Shown here piece after piece: positions 47,012-55,874 of a stretch of 64,000 nucleotides of DNA. Under the pieces are notes generated by a model. It had not been told where the DNA came from. It was given only the letters and a program-made list of their open reading frames with translations, and did not search any database. The DNA comes from Streptomyces sp. NBC_01460 (GTDB lineage: Bacteria; Actinomycetota; Actinomycetes; Streptomycetales; Streptomycetaceae): assembly GCF_036227405.1 (NCBI RefSeq), contig NZ_CP109474.1:70671-134670 (forward strand). The letters are read 5' to 3'. The position numbers and the translations under genes were made by a program. How positions within the stretch are numbered: the first letter of the stretch is position 1; every line of letters begins with the position of its first letter.

Positions 47012-48454
47012 ATGCTGCGCGATGAACTCAAAGGCGAGCTCGTTCTCCCCTCCGATCCGGGGTACCAGCTGGCCAAGCAGTTGCAGAACACCGAGTACGA
47101 CTCGGTCACGCCCTACGGCGTCGCTTACTGCGCATCCCCTCAGGACGTCCTGGCCTGCGTACGCCACGCGCGGGAGACCGGTATCGCGGCGCACGTCCGG
47201 GGAGCAGGCCACAGCTTCAACGGCTGGTCCACCGGCACCGGCCTGGTCATCGACCTGTCCCGCATGAACCGAGCCGCGGTGGACGGCCCCAACGTCCGCA
47301 TCGGGGCCGGCATACAGTCACTCGACGCGCTCGACGCCCTCAAACCGCACGGCCGCCAGATCATCACCGGTACGTTCCCCACGGTCGGACAGGGCGGTTT
47401 CCTCAGCGGTGGCGGGCTGGGCTGGCAGACCCGCAAGTTCGGCGTCGCGAGCGATCACATCGTCTCGGCGCAGGTCGTCCTCGCCGACGGCAGGACCGTG
47501 CGCGCGTCGGCGGACGAGCATCCGGACCTGTTCTGGGCCTTGCGGGGCGGCGGCGGTGGGAACTTCGGCATCGTCACCCAATTCGAACTGCGCCCTGTCG
47601 ACGCCCCGCGCCTGACCGGCTTCGAGACGCTCTGGTCCTTCAGGGACGCCGCCGATGTGCTGGCTGCCTGGCAGTCCTGGGCCGTCGAGGAATCGGAGGA
47701 CCTCGGCACCTCCCTCGTGGTGCTGCCGGGCATCTTCGGGCCCGGCGGCGAGCCGATCGTCAAGGTCTGGGGTGTGCACCACGGCGCGTCCGAGGAACTC
47801 GAACGCGCCCTTGACGCGCTCACCGATCGCGCGGGCGTCAAGCCCGTGCACCGCGAGGTCTCGGCGCCCGGAGCGTACGCCGACGTCATGCACGAGGCGC
47901 TGTGCGGGTCCAAGACCGTCCAGCAGTGCCACCGCACCGGTACCCACCCGGATGCGGTCGGCCACCGGCACCCCTACACCCGGCAGGCCTACCGCCTTAC
48001 CGGCAGGGCCGTCACGCGCACCGAGGCCGAGTCCCTGTTGCAGGCGTGGGACCCCGGCCTGGACGACGAGCGCTACCTGCTGTGCATCGCGCTCGGCGGT
48101 GCCGCCAACCGGGTCGGCCGCACCGAAACCGCCTATGTGCACCGTGAAGCCCAGTTCCTGACGGGCTTCCAGATGGCCACCCGCGACGCAGCGGCGGCCG
48201 CGCAGGGCCCGGCCGGGCTCGACGCGTGGGCCGACCGGTGCGGCGCGGCCCTTGCCCCGCTGGCCACCGGCTCCTACATCAACTTCCCCAGTTCCCGGAC
48301 GCAGGCCGGCTGGGAGACCGACCACTACGGGGAGAACGCCGCCCGACTGCGCGAGATCAAGCAGGCCTACGACCCCGACGGCTTCTTCCGGCACGGCCGA
48401 AGCATCGACTCCGGCCGGAAGCGCGGTCAGCAGACGACGAAAGCAGGACGATGA
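47012..48454 (+). CDS. FAD-linked oxidase, berberine-bridge type
   Basis: 480 residues. N-terminal FAD_binding_4 domain (VRGAGHSFNGWSTGTGLVID) with His67 as the covalent flavin site; GTFPTVGQGGFLSGGGLGW has Phe where bicovalent enzymes have Cys, so the flavin is held by histidine only. The C-terminal BBE motif is SYINFPSSRTQAGWETDHYG. In aromatic polyketide clusters these enzymes oxidise alcohols, sugars or dihydro-aromatics. ATG at 47012 has GGAGGAA upstream. The stop overlaps the next start. Confidence 0.9.
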   Translation: MLRDELKGELVLPSDPGYQLAKQLQNTEYDSVTPYGVAYCASPQDVLACVRHARETGIAAHVRGAGHSFNGWSTGTGLVIDLSRMNRAAVDGPNVRIGAGIQSLDALDALKPHGRQIITGTFPTVGQGGFLSGGGLGWQTRKFGVASDHIVSAQVVLADGRTVRASADEHPDLFWALRGGGGGNFGIVTQFELRPVDAPRLTGFETLWSFRDAADVLAAWQSWAVEESEDLGTSLVVLPGIFGPGGEPIVKVWGVHHGASEELERALDALTDRAGVKPVHREVSAPGAYADVMHEALCGSKTVQQCHRTGTHPDAVGHRHPYTRQAYRLTGRAVTRTEAESLLQAWDPGLDDERYLLCIALGGAANRVGRTETAYVHREAQFLTGFQMATRDAAAAAQGPAGLDAWADRCGAALAPLATGSYINFPSSRTQAGWETDHYGENAARLREIKQAYDPDGFFRHGRSIDSGRKRGQQTTKAGR

Positions 48455-49224
48455 AGACAGGACTGACGGACAAGGCGGTGCTCGTCACCGGTGCTTCTCG
48501 CGGCATCGGCCGGGCCACGGCCCTCGCCTACGCGGCGGAGGGCGCACGGGTTGCGATCACTTACCACTCCGACGAGGCGGGAGCGAAGGAGACAGCCGAC
48601 CAGGTCGCTGCTGCCGGCGGCATCCCGTACGTGGTTCGCTACGACCTCGGTGACGAGGACTCCATACGGGCCGCGGTCGCCGCGGTGGGCGCCGAGTGGG
48701 GCGGGCTCGACGTCCTGGTCGCCGGCGCGGTCGAGTGGGGCGACGCGATTCCGCGGCCCGGCCGGCAGATGCCCGCCTTCGAGGACGTCCCGCCCCAGCA
48801 GTGGCAGCGGGTCCTGCGCACCTCCGTGGATGCCGTCTTCCACACGGTCCAAGCCGTGCTGCCCCTCATGCGCGGACGGGAGTGGGGCCGCATCGTGCTG
48901 ATCGGCGCCGGCCTCGCGGACACCGGCATGACGGGCGCGGGCGCATACGGAGCCGGCAAGGCCGCCCTGCACGGGCTGGTGCGCAGTCTCGCCTGGGAAC
49001 TCGGCCCCGCCGGGATCCTGGTGAACGAGGTCGTGCCCGGTCAGACCCTTACCGAGAACGTGCTCACGCACGCCTCGCCGGCCTTTCTGGAGAACAAGGC
49101 CAGATCCCTTCCCTCGGGCCGGATGAACACTCCCGAGGACGTCGCGCGCACGGTCGTCTTCCTCGGCTCCGCCGCCAACGGAAACGTCCACGGCGAGGCC
49201 CTGCGTGTCACCGGCGGGCTGTGA
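48451..49224 (+). CDS. Short-chain dehydrogenase/ketoreductase
   Basis: 257 residues, classical SDR: TGASRGIGRATALAYAAEGA for NAD(P), the Tyr-Lys pair GAYGAGKAALHGLVRSLAWE with a Ser replaced region IVLIGAGLADTGMTG, then PGQTLTENVLTHASP. Probably reduces a ketone of the polyketide. It is coupled to the oxidase by ATGA. Note that the canonical catalytic Ser before Tyr is not clear. Confidence 0.9.
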   Translation: MKTGLTDKAVLVTGASRGIGRATALAYAAEGARVAITYHSDEAGAKETADQVAAAGGIPYVVRYDLGDEDSIRAAVAAVGAEWGGLDVLVAGAVEWGDAIPRPGRQMPAFEDVPPQQWQRVLRTSVDAVFHTVQAVLPLMRGREWGRIVLIGAGLADTGMTGAGAYGAGKAALHGLVRSLAWELGPAGILVNEVVPGQTLTENVLTHASPAFLENKARSLPSGRMNTPEDVARTVVFLGSAANGNVHGEALRVTGGL

Positions 49225-49289
49225 AGCCCGCCTTGAATCCTCGCCCAGCCGTACCGCCCGGCCCACCGGCCGCACACCCAGGAGCTCCG

Positions 49290-50540
49290 ATGACCGACAC
49301 ACTCGACGAGACGAAGACGCTGGCGGACGGACCCGAGGACGCCCCCGCCTATCCGATCGGGCGCACCTGCCCCTACCAGATGCCGCCCGGCTACGAGCAG
49401 CTCCGGGAGAAGGGCCCCATCTCCCGGGTCACCCTCTGGAACGGGCGCATCGCCTGGCTGATCACCGGCAACGAGCTCGGCCGCAGGCTGTTCCCGGACG
49501 GCCGGCTCTCCTCCGATGTCCTCGACCCGAACTTCCCACTGCTCGCGCCCCGGATCGAGGCCCAGCGCCAGCAGGCCGCCGCGCCCCCGCTGGTCGGCGT
49601 CGACGACCCGGTGCACGCCCGCCAGCGCCGCACGGTGCTGCCCAGCTTCGGCGTCCGCCAGGTCAACGCCCTGCGCCCGGCGATCCAGAAGTACGCCGAC
49701 GAGCTGCTCGACAAGATGCTGGCCAAGGGCCCGGGCGTGACCGTCGACCTGCTCAGCGAGTACGCGCTGCCGATGCCGTCCGCCGTCATCTGCATGCTGC
49801 TGGGCGTCCCGTACGAGGACCACCACTACTTCGACGAACGCTCGCGACACGTGCTTTCCTCATCCGGCCAGGAGCAGGCGGCACAGGCACAGACGGCCTT
49901 CACCGAGATCCTCGCGTACCTCGACGACCTGATCAGCCGCAAGCAGGCCGAACCCGGAGACACCCTGCTCGACGAGTTGATCGCCCGCCAGCTGGACGAG
50001 GGCAAGGTCGACCGTCAGGAACTCGCGATGATCGCCACGGTCCTGCTGGTCTCCGGCCACGAGACGACGTCCAACATGATCGCCCTTTCCACGATGGCGC
50101 TGCTGGCCCACCCGGAGCAGTTGGAGGCGCTGCGCTCCGACGAGTCCCTGATGCCCCAGGCCGTGGACGAGCTGATGCGGTTCACATCCATCGGCGACAT
50201 GCTGATGCGCGTGGCCAAGGAGGACATCGAGATCGAGGGCCACCTCATCAAGGCCGGGGACGGGGTGATTCTTTCGACGATGCTGATGAACCGGGACCCC
50301 GGCTCCTTCGAGGGCGCCGACGACCTGGACATCTTCCGGCCTTCCGGCCGCCACGTCGCATTCGGGTACGGCATCCATCAGTGCATCGGCCAGAACCTGG
50401 CCCGCGCCGAGATGGAGATCGCCCTGGCGACCCTGTTCCGCAGGGTGCCGACGCTGGAACTCGCGGTCCCCGCCGACGAGGTGCCGGTTAACGCGCCCTA
50501 CGTACTCCAGGGAGTCTCCGAGCTCCCTGTCACCTGGTAG
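49290..50540 (+). CDS. Cytochrome P450
   Basis: 416 residues. I-helix LLVSGHETTSNMIA (residues about 253-266), K-helix ExxR in VDELMRF, and heme loop FGYGIHQCIGQNLARAEME with Cys365 as the thiolate ligand. Soluble bacterial class I enzyme, probably hydroxylating or coupling the polyketide. ATG preceded by AGGAG. Its ferredoxin follows 5 bp later. Confidence 0.95.
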   Translation: MTDTLDETKTLADGPEDAPAYPIGRTCPYQMPPGYEQLREKGPISRVTLWNGRIAWLITGNELGRRLFPDGRLSSDVLDPNFPLLAPRIEAQRQQAAAPPLVGVDDPVHARQRRTVLPSFGVRQVNALRPAIQKYADELLDKMLAKGPGVTVDLLSEYALPMPSAVICMLLGVPYEDHHYFDERSRHVLSSSGQEQAAQAQTAFTEILAYLDDLISRKQAEPGDTLLDELIARQLDEGKVDRQELAMIATVLLVSGHETTSNMIALSTMALLAHPEQLEALRSDESLMPQAVDELMRFTSIGDMLMRVAKEDIEIEGHLIKAGDGVILSTMLMNRDPGSFEGADDLDIFRPSGRHVAFGYGIHQCIGQNLARAEMEIALATLFRRVPTLELAVPADEVPVNAPYVLQGVSELPVTW

Positions 50541-50545
50541 CCGCC

Positions 50546-50749
50546 GTGCACATCTCGGTCGACTCCGACCGGTGCATCGGCTCCGCCCAATGTGCCGTCA
50601 CCGTGCCCTCCGTCTTCGAACAGGACGAGGACGGACTCTCCACCGTCATCCCCGGCCGTGAGGACGGCGGCGGCGAGCCGCTGGTGCGCGAGGCTGTCCG
50701 GGCATGCCCGGTGCGAGCCATCACCATCAAGGAGACGGAGGACGCGTGA
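50546..50749 (+). CDS. 3Fe-4S ferredoxin for the P450
   Basis: 67 residues. CIGSAQC then CPVRAI give three cluster cysteines; the position between the first two pairs has Ala where a 4Fe-4S protein would have Cys, so it is the 3Fe-4S type that feeds electrons to P450s. GTG start 5 bp after the P450 stop. Confidence 0.93.
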   Translation: MHISVDSDRCIGSAQCAVTVPSVFEQDEDGLSTVIPGREDGGGEPLVREAVRACPVRAITIKETEDA

Positions 50750-50792
50750 CCACGCGCCTGCCGGGCCACGTGAGCCCGGCAGGCCACCCTCG

Positions 50793-50836
50793 ACGGCTCG
50801 GGGCACGGACGGTGCGGCGTCCGCGCCCCGAGCCGT
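50793..50836. terminator. Terminator after the ferredoxin gene
   Basis: ACGGCTCGGGGC and GCCCCGAGCCGT are perfect 12-bp complements around a 20-base loop, followed by TCTTGA. Confidence 0.65.
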
Positions 50837-50876
50837 TCTTGACGGAACCTCAAGTGGTCCCGGCGACGATGAATCC

Positions 50877-51839
50877 ATGGACATTCGCAGCCTAGACGGC
50901 GACGATCCCGCCACGATCGCCCTCCTCCTGCCGGGCTTCCAGGAGACGATGAGCCTCGAACTGCCCGGCGATCCGCCGGTGTCGCAGGCCTTGCTGGCCC
51001 GGCTACTTCAACGCCGCCACGGCGCCGACCGGATCGTGCTCGCGGCCTTCGACGCTGACCGGCCGGCCGGCTGCACCAAGCTCGGCCTCGACCTCGGTGT
51101 GCCGAACGGACCCGGCCACGGCTCGCTGTGGGTCTTCCCGTCCTGTCGCCGCCGGGGCGCAGGTACCGCCCTCGTCGATGCCGCTCGTGCCGAACTGCGC
51201 ACCCGAGGCCGGGGCCGCCTGATGGTCGACGCCCCCCGCACCCCGGCCGCGGAGGCCTTCGCCGCCACCTGCGGCGCCGAGCTGCACGGCACCAACCTGC
51301 GCAACCGGCTCTTCTTGAAGGGCCCGGCCCGTGCCGGCGTCGACGAGCTTGCCGACCGCGCGGTGCCGGGCCACCGGCTTGTCCACTGGAGCGACCGCTG
51401 CCCCGATGCGCTGGTCGGCCTCTACGCCCGCGCATGGGGTGCCCTGGACGTGCCCATCAACGGCCAGGCGGAGGTCCGTGCCCCCACCGCCGCCGACGTC
51501 CGCTCCCGCGAGGCCGAGGCAGCGCGCGCCGGACACCGTCAGTACGTGACCGCTGCCGTCGACACGGCCACCGGCGAGGTCGCCGGGTATGCCACCCTCT
51601 TCGTCCGCGACAGCCCGATGGCCGACGCGGGGGAGACTCTGGTCCTCACCGACAGGCGCCGCCAGGGCATGGGTACCTGGATCAAAGCCGGTCTCATCGC
51701 CCGGACCGCGGTCGAGAACCCCCACCTCGCCCTGGTGCAGGCGTGGAACGACGTACGCAACGACGCCGTCCTCGCTCTCAACCGCCGCCTCGGCTTCGTC
51801 GCGGACAGCTCCTGGTCGACGTACTCGGTCAAGGCATGA
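50877..51839 (+). CDS. GNAT-family acetyltransferase, tandem domains
   Basis: 320 residues with two GNAT folds. First: HGSLWVFPSCRRRGAGTALV (acetyl-CoA loop RRRGAGT). Second: ETLVLTDRRRQGMGTWIKAG (RRQGMGT) followed by WNDVRNDAVLALNRRLGFV. It might modify an amine of the product or confer self-resistance; neither is shown. ATG at 50877 without a strong ribosome site, after the terminator, so it has its own promoter. Confidence 0.85.
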   Translation: MDIRSLDGDDPATIALLLPGFQETMSLELPGDPPVSQALLARLLQRRHGADRIVLAAFDADRPAGCTKLGLDLGVPNGPGHGSLWVFPSCRRRGAGTALVDAARAELRTRGRGRLMVDAPRTPAAEAFAATCGAELHGTNLRNRLFLKGPARAGVDELADRAVPGHRLVHWSDRCPDALVGLYARAWGALDVPINGQAEVRAPTAADVRSREAEAARAGHRQYVTAAVDTATGEVAGYATLFVRDSPMADAGETLVLTDRRRQGMGTWIKAGLIARTAVENPHLALVQAWNDVRNDAVLALNRRLGFVADSSWSTYSVKA

Positions 51840-51920
51840 GCTCCCGAGGGAAGTTCGAGTTCTGGTCCACCGGTCACTGCCACGATCCGCACAGACCGGA
51901 AACCGCGAGAGGGGTTCTTT

Positions 51921-53534
51921 GTGAGTAGCAGCGGCACACGTGTACTGATCGTCGGTGGCAGCCTCGTCGGCCTGTCCACCGCCGTCTTCCTCGCCCATCA
52001 CAAGGTGCCGGTCACCTTGGTCGAACGGCATCCCAGCACCTCCATCCACCCCCGCGCGGTCGGCTACTACCCGCGCACCGCCGAGCTGCTGGCCACGGTC
52101 GGTGTGGAGGAAGCCGCCAAGGCCGCCGCCGCCGGCTTCGAGAAGCACAAGACCCGCGCGGGCGTCGAGTCCCTCTCGGGCAAGGTCTTCTTCGCCAAGG
52201 AGGAACTGGAGGGCGGAGACGAGCTCGCGGACCTGACTCCTTCCCCCCTGCTGCTGCTGCCCCAGGACCGCCTGGAGCCGATCCTGCGCGCCCGCGCCGA
52301 GGAGCTCGGTGCCGACCTGCGGTTCAGCACCGAGCTCCTCTCCTTCACCCAGGACGACGAGGGGGTCAGCGCCGTCGTCCGCGGCGCCGACGGCAGTGAG
52401 ACCACTGTGGCGGCCGACTACCTGGTGGCGGCCGACGGGCCGCGCAGCTCCGTGCGCGAGTCCCTCGGGGCCGAGCGGGAAGGCCGGGGCGTGCTCTCCC
52501 GGCACGTGAGCATCGCGTTCGGCGCGGACTTCGGCGCAGTGCTGGGTGAACGCCGCTACAGCGTGGTCCACGTCGAGAACAACAAGGTCACGGGCATCCT
52601 CGTTCACGACGACACCCTCACCGAGGGCACTCTGATCGTCGGCTACGACCCTGCGAAGGGTGAGGGGCTGGACGATTTCACCGATGCCCGCTGCACCGAA
52701 CTGGTCTCCGCCGCCATCGGCTCGGACGAGGTCGAAGTCACCATCCGCTCCCGCTTCCCGTGGGACATGGCGGAGCTGGTCACCGACGACTTCGTGCACG
52801 GCCGTGTACTCATCGCGGGCGACGCCGCCCACCAGATCCCGCCCACCGGGGGGTACGGCGCCAACACCGGCATCGCCGACGCCTTCAACCTGAGCTGGAA
52901 ACTGGCTTCGGTACTCGAGGGCACCGCCGGCCGTGCGCTGCTGGACACGTACCAGGACGAGCGCCGGCCGGTCGGCGTGTACACCGCGCAGCAGGGGTCA
53001 CTTCAGCTCGCCGTACGGTCCCGGACCGCGACCGAGGAACAGCGGGCCGCCACTCACGACGCGATGCGCGTCACCATGGGACAGGCCTACCCTTCCGGTG
53101 CGTTCGTCGACGAGGAGGGCGCGGAGCGGCTGCCGCTGACCTCCGATCCGCGTGATCTGCGCGGCGAGCCGGGCACTCGCGCCCCGTATGTGGTGCTGGA
53201 GCGCGACGTCGCGCCGGTGACCACGCTCGACCTGTTCGGCGACGGCTTCGTGCTGCTTGCCGGGGCCGAGGGCGGATCCTGGGCGGAGGCGGCCGCAACG
53301 GCTGCATCGGAGCTGGGCCTGGACCTGACCTTTCACCACATCGCACCGGCCGCCGGGGAGGGTGCGCTGACCGACGTGGAGGGCCGCTGGGCCGAGGCGT
53401 ACGGAGTGGGCGCGGCGGGCGCCGTGCTGGTCCGCCCCGACGGCATCGTCGCCTGGCGTACACGTGAGGGCGTCCCCGCCGGTGAGCGGGGCAGGGCGCT
53501 CGGAGGGGTGCTGCGCGCCGTTCTGGCGCGATGA
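51921..53534 (+). CDS. FAD-dependent aromatic monooxygenase 1
   Basis: 537 residues, group A flavin monooxygenase (PHBH-like, polyketide type). VLIVGGSLVGLSTAVFLAHH is the FAD fold; YLVAADGPRSSVRE the DG motif; VLIAGDAAHQIPPTGGYGAN the GD motif; the C-terminal thioredoxin-like domain ends AVLVRPDGIVAWR. Likely hydroxylates or cleaves a ring of the polyketide. One of four such enzymes here. GTG at 51921 with GAGAGG upstream. Confidence 0.92.
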   Translation: MSSSGTRVLIVGGSLVGLSTAVFLAHHKVPVTLVERHPSTSIHPRAVGYYPRTAELLATVGVEEAAKAAAAGFEKHKTRAGVESLSGKVFFAKEELEGGDELADLTPSPLLLLPQDRLEPILRARAEELGADLRFSTELLSFTQDDEGVSAVVRGADGSETTVAADYLVAADGPRSSVRESLGAEREGRGVLSRHVSIAFGADFGAVLGERRYSVVHVENNKVTGILVHDDTLTEGTLIVGYDPAKGEGLDDFTDARCTELVSAAIGSDEVEVTIRSRFPWDMAELVTDDFVHGRVLIAGDAAHQIPPTGGYGANTGIADAFNLSWKLASVLEGTAGRALLDTYQDERRPVGVYTAQQGSLQLAVRSRTATEEQRAATHDAMRVTMGQAYPSGAFVDEEGAERLPLTSDPRDLRGEPGTRAPYVVLERDVAPVTTLDLFGDGFVLLAGAEGGSWAEAAATAASELGLDLTFHHIAPAAGEGALTDVEGRWAEAYGVGAAGAVLVRPDGIVAWRTREGVPAGERGRALGGVLRAVLAR

Positions 53535-53541
53535 CCGGAGG

Positions 53542-54063
53542 TCAGCTGTTGGCGGAGGCACTCTGTGCCTGCGCGACCGAGTCGACGTACTTGATCAGCA
53601 GACGGGCGAGCTGCTGACGTTCGTCATCGGGCCAGTCCCGGGTGATGAACTCAAAGGCCGCCCGCTGATGCCGGCGGAAGGCCGCCAGCATCGCCAGTCC
53701 CTCGTCCGTCATCTGCAGGATCGTGCGGCGCCCGTCCTGCTGAGATGCGGCGCGGATCAGGTATCCGGCGGAGATGCAGTCGGTGACCATGCGGCTGGCC
53801 ACGGAGGGGTCCACGGCCAGCCGCTCGGCGACGACGCCGACGGTGATCTCCTGCCCGTCGTGCTCGGGTCCCTCGTCCACGATGTTGAGCACCAGCGTCC
53901 GCGTCATGTCCTTCCGGGACACCGGGCTTTCCACGTTCAGCGCTGAAGCACGGCGCAGCCGCGAGAAGGCCGGACCGACCGCGTCGAGCGGGTCCACGGC
54001 GGCCAGTGGGCCCTGCGTGGACGGGAGCTGGGTGGGCTTCTGCCTGGTGGTCGAGGTCTCCAT
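53542..54063 (-). CDS. MarR-family regulator
   Basis: 173 residues. Winged helix-turn-helix: ITVGVVAERLAVDPSVASRM, VTDCISAGYLIRAASQQDGR, then RTILQMTDEGLAML. The start METSTTRQ at 54063 (54072 is an alternative). It is convergent with monooxygenase 1 and divergent from monooxygenase 2. A 20-bp palindrome at 54096 lies just before its start, as expected for an autoregulated MarR repressor released by an aromatic ligand. Confidence 0.9.
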   Translation of the reverse strand: METSTTRQKPTQLPSTQGPLAAVDPLDAVGPAFSRLRRASALNVESPVSRKDMTRTLVLNIVDEGPEHDGQEITVGVVAERLAVDPSVASRMVTDCISAGYLIRAASQQDGRRTILQMTDEGLAMLAAFRRHQRAAFEFITRDWPDDERQQLARLLIKYVDSVAQAQSASANS

Positions 54064-54095
54064 GGCAAACATCCTAGGCGCGGCGATTGAGGACA

Positions 54096-54115
54096 GCGAG
54101 CATGTGTATGCTCGC
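54096..54115. promoter_or_regulatory. Probable MarR operator between regulator and monooxygenase 2
   Basis: Perfect inverted repeat GCGAGCAT-GTGT-ATGCTCGC. A weaker related site (TGCATGTTGTCAAGCATA) follows about 20 bp on. Both lie in the 125-bp divergent promoter region. Confidence 0.65.
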
Positions 54116-54188
54116 AATCTGTTGCATGTTGTCAAGCATATAATTTTCCTCCGATCAAAACCACCTCCATCCCCCTGGAAGGATCGCA

Positions 54189-55724
54189 ATGCCGGACACC
54201 AAGGACTTCGACTTCGACGTGATCATCGTCGGCGGCGGCCCGGTGGGCATGCTGCTCGCCTCCGAGCTCCGTATCGGCCGCGCCAAGGCCGTCGTACTGG
54301 AGAAGCTCACCGAGCGCACCCCCCACTCCAAGGCGTTCGGGCTGCACGCGCGCTCGCTGGAGTCCCTCGATCGCCGAGGTCTGGCCGACCGCTTCCGCGA
54401 CGGTGCCCGCTCGTGGAGCAACGGTCACTTCGCGGGCCTCGACGTCTGGGTCGATTTCTCGCTCCTGGACAGTGCCCACAACTACGCCCTGCTCTCCGAG
54501 CAGACCCGGACCGAGCGCCTGCTCGAAGAGCGCGCCGAGGAGTTCGGCTGCACGATCCGCCGCGGCCACGAGGTCACGGCCGTCCGCCAGGACCAGGACG
54601 GCGCCGAGGTCGACGTCATCGGCCCTGAGGGGTCGTACACCCTGCGCGCGCAGTACGTCGTCGGAACCGACGGCGGCCGCAGTCTGGTCCGCAGGTCCGC
54701 GGCGATCGCCTTCCCCGGCACCGGCGGCCGCGTCACCGCGCGGCTGGCCGACGTCGTCCTCGCCGACCGTGAGAACGCCCCGATGGGCATGGAGCGCACC
54801 GAGAGCGGGCTGCTCTTCTGTGTGCCGCTCGACGAGAAGTACCACCGGGTGGCCACCTTCGACTTCGAGAAGGGCAGGGAAGCGGGCACCGAGCTCGGCT
54901 TCGAGGAGTTCAAGGACAGCGTCCGCGAGGTCTGGGGCGACGACATGGGCGCCTCCGAGCCGCGCTGGCTCTCCTGGTTCACCGACTCCGCCTGCCAGGC
55001 CGAGACCTACCGCAGGGGCCGCATCCTGCTCGCCGGCGATGCCGCCCACACCCACTTCCCGGTCGGCGGCCAGGGGGTCAACCTGGGCCTGCAGGACGCG
55101 CTCAACCTCGGCTGGAAGCTTTGCGCCGACATCAACGGCTGGGGCGGAGAGGGGCTGCTCGACACATACGACGAGGAGCGCCAGGAGCCTGCGCGTCAGG
55201 TGCTGGCCAACACCCGCGCCCAGATCGCGCTGATGAACCCCGACCCCTACGTCACCCAGCTGCGCGAGCTCTTCCAGGACCTCATGCAGAAGGATCAGGT
55301 CAACCGTCACGTCGCCGAGATGCTCAGCGGTGTACGAGTCCGCTACGACCTGCCGGGCCCCGCGCACCGGCTGCTCGGCGACTTCGCCCGCGACCTGAGG
55401 CTCAAAACCGAGGAGAAGGTCGAGACCCTCCCGAAGTTCCTGCGCCGCGGCAACTTCGTCCTGCTCGACCTGGCCGGCCGGCCGGAGATCGCCGAGGAGT
55501 ACGAGAAGTGGGCCGCGCCGCTCGACTGGGCCGGCCGTGTCCTCCGAGTCGTCGCCGAGTGCGAGGACGAGCCGGAGCTGGCCGGTGTGCTCATTCGCCC
55601 CGACGGTTACGTGGCCTGGGCCGCGGACCGCAGTGCCTCGCCTGCCGAGATCGCCGAGGGCCTGCGTACGGCCATCGAGACCTGGGCCGGAGTCACCGAC
55701 CCGACCCGCGCGGTCTTCAGCTGA
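54189..55724 (+). CDS. FAD-dependent aromatic monooxygenase 2
   Basis: 511 residues, same family as monooxygenase 1: VIIVGGGPVGMLLASELRIG, VVGTDGGRSLVRRSAA, RILLAGDAAHTHFPVGGQGV, NLGLQDALNLGWKL. The substrate and thioredoxin-like domain is somewhat shorter. ATG with GGAAGGA upstream. It is divergent from the MarR gene and shares its operator region, so it is probably induced by the ligand sensed there. Confidence 0.92.
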   Translation: MPDTKDFDFDVIIVGGGPVGMLLASELRIGRAKAVVLEKLTERTPHSKAFGLHARSLESLDRRGLADRFRDGARSWSNGHFAGLDVWVDFSLLDSAHNYALLSEQTRTERLLEERAEEFGCTIRRGHEVTAVRQDQDGAEVDVIGPEGSYTLRAQYVVGTDGGRSLVRRSAAIAFPGTGGRVTARLADVVLADRENAPMGMERTESGLLFCVPLDEKYHRVATFDFEKGREAGTELGFEEFKDSVREVWGDDMGASEPRWLSWFTDSACQAETYRRGRILLAGDAAHTHFPVGGQGVNLGLQDALNLGWKLCADINGWGGEGLLDTYDEERQEPARQVLANTRAQIALMNPDPYVTQLRELFQDLMQKDQVNRHVAEMLSGVRVRYDLPGPAHRLLGDFARDLRLKTEEKVETLPKFLRRGNFVLLDLAGRPEIAEEYEKWAAPLDWAGRVLRVVAECEDEPELAGVLIRPDGYVAWAADRSASPAEIAEGLRTAIETWAGVTDPTRAVFS

Positions 55725-55795
55725 CCCGGCCGCCGTCCGTAAGGGACTGGCAAAGAATGCCTGCATCACTTAAACGATGTGGACGTACAATCAAA

Positions 55796-55811
55796 TGCAT
55801 GCAAGCATGCA
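55796..55811. promoter_or_regulatory. Second GCATGC palindrome, before the quinone oxidoreductase
   Basis: TGCATGC-AA-GCATGCA is a perfect inverted repeat 64 bp before the next start. It shares GCATG...GCAT with the sites beside the MarR gene, suggesting common control. Confidence 0.55.
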
Positions 55812-55874
55812 CATGTATCCGGGCTAGGCGACAGCGATCCGCGACGGCCCGACGGAAACCTGTTTGGAGAAATC

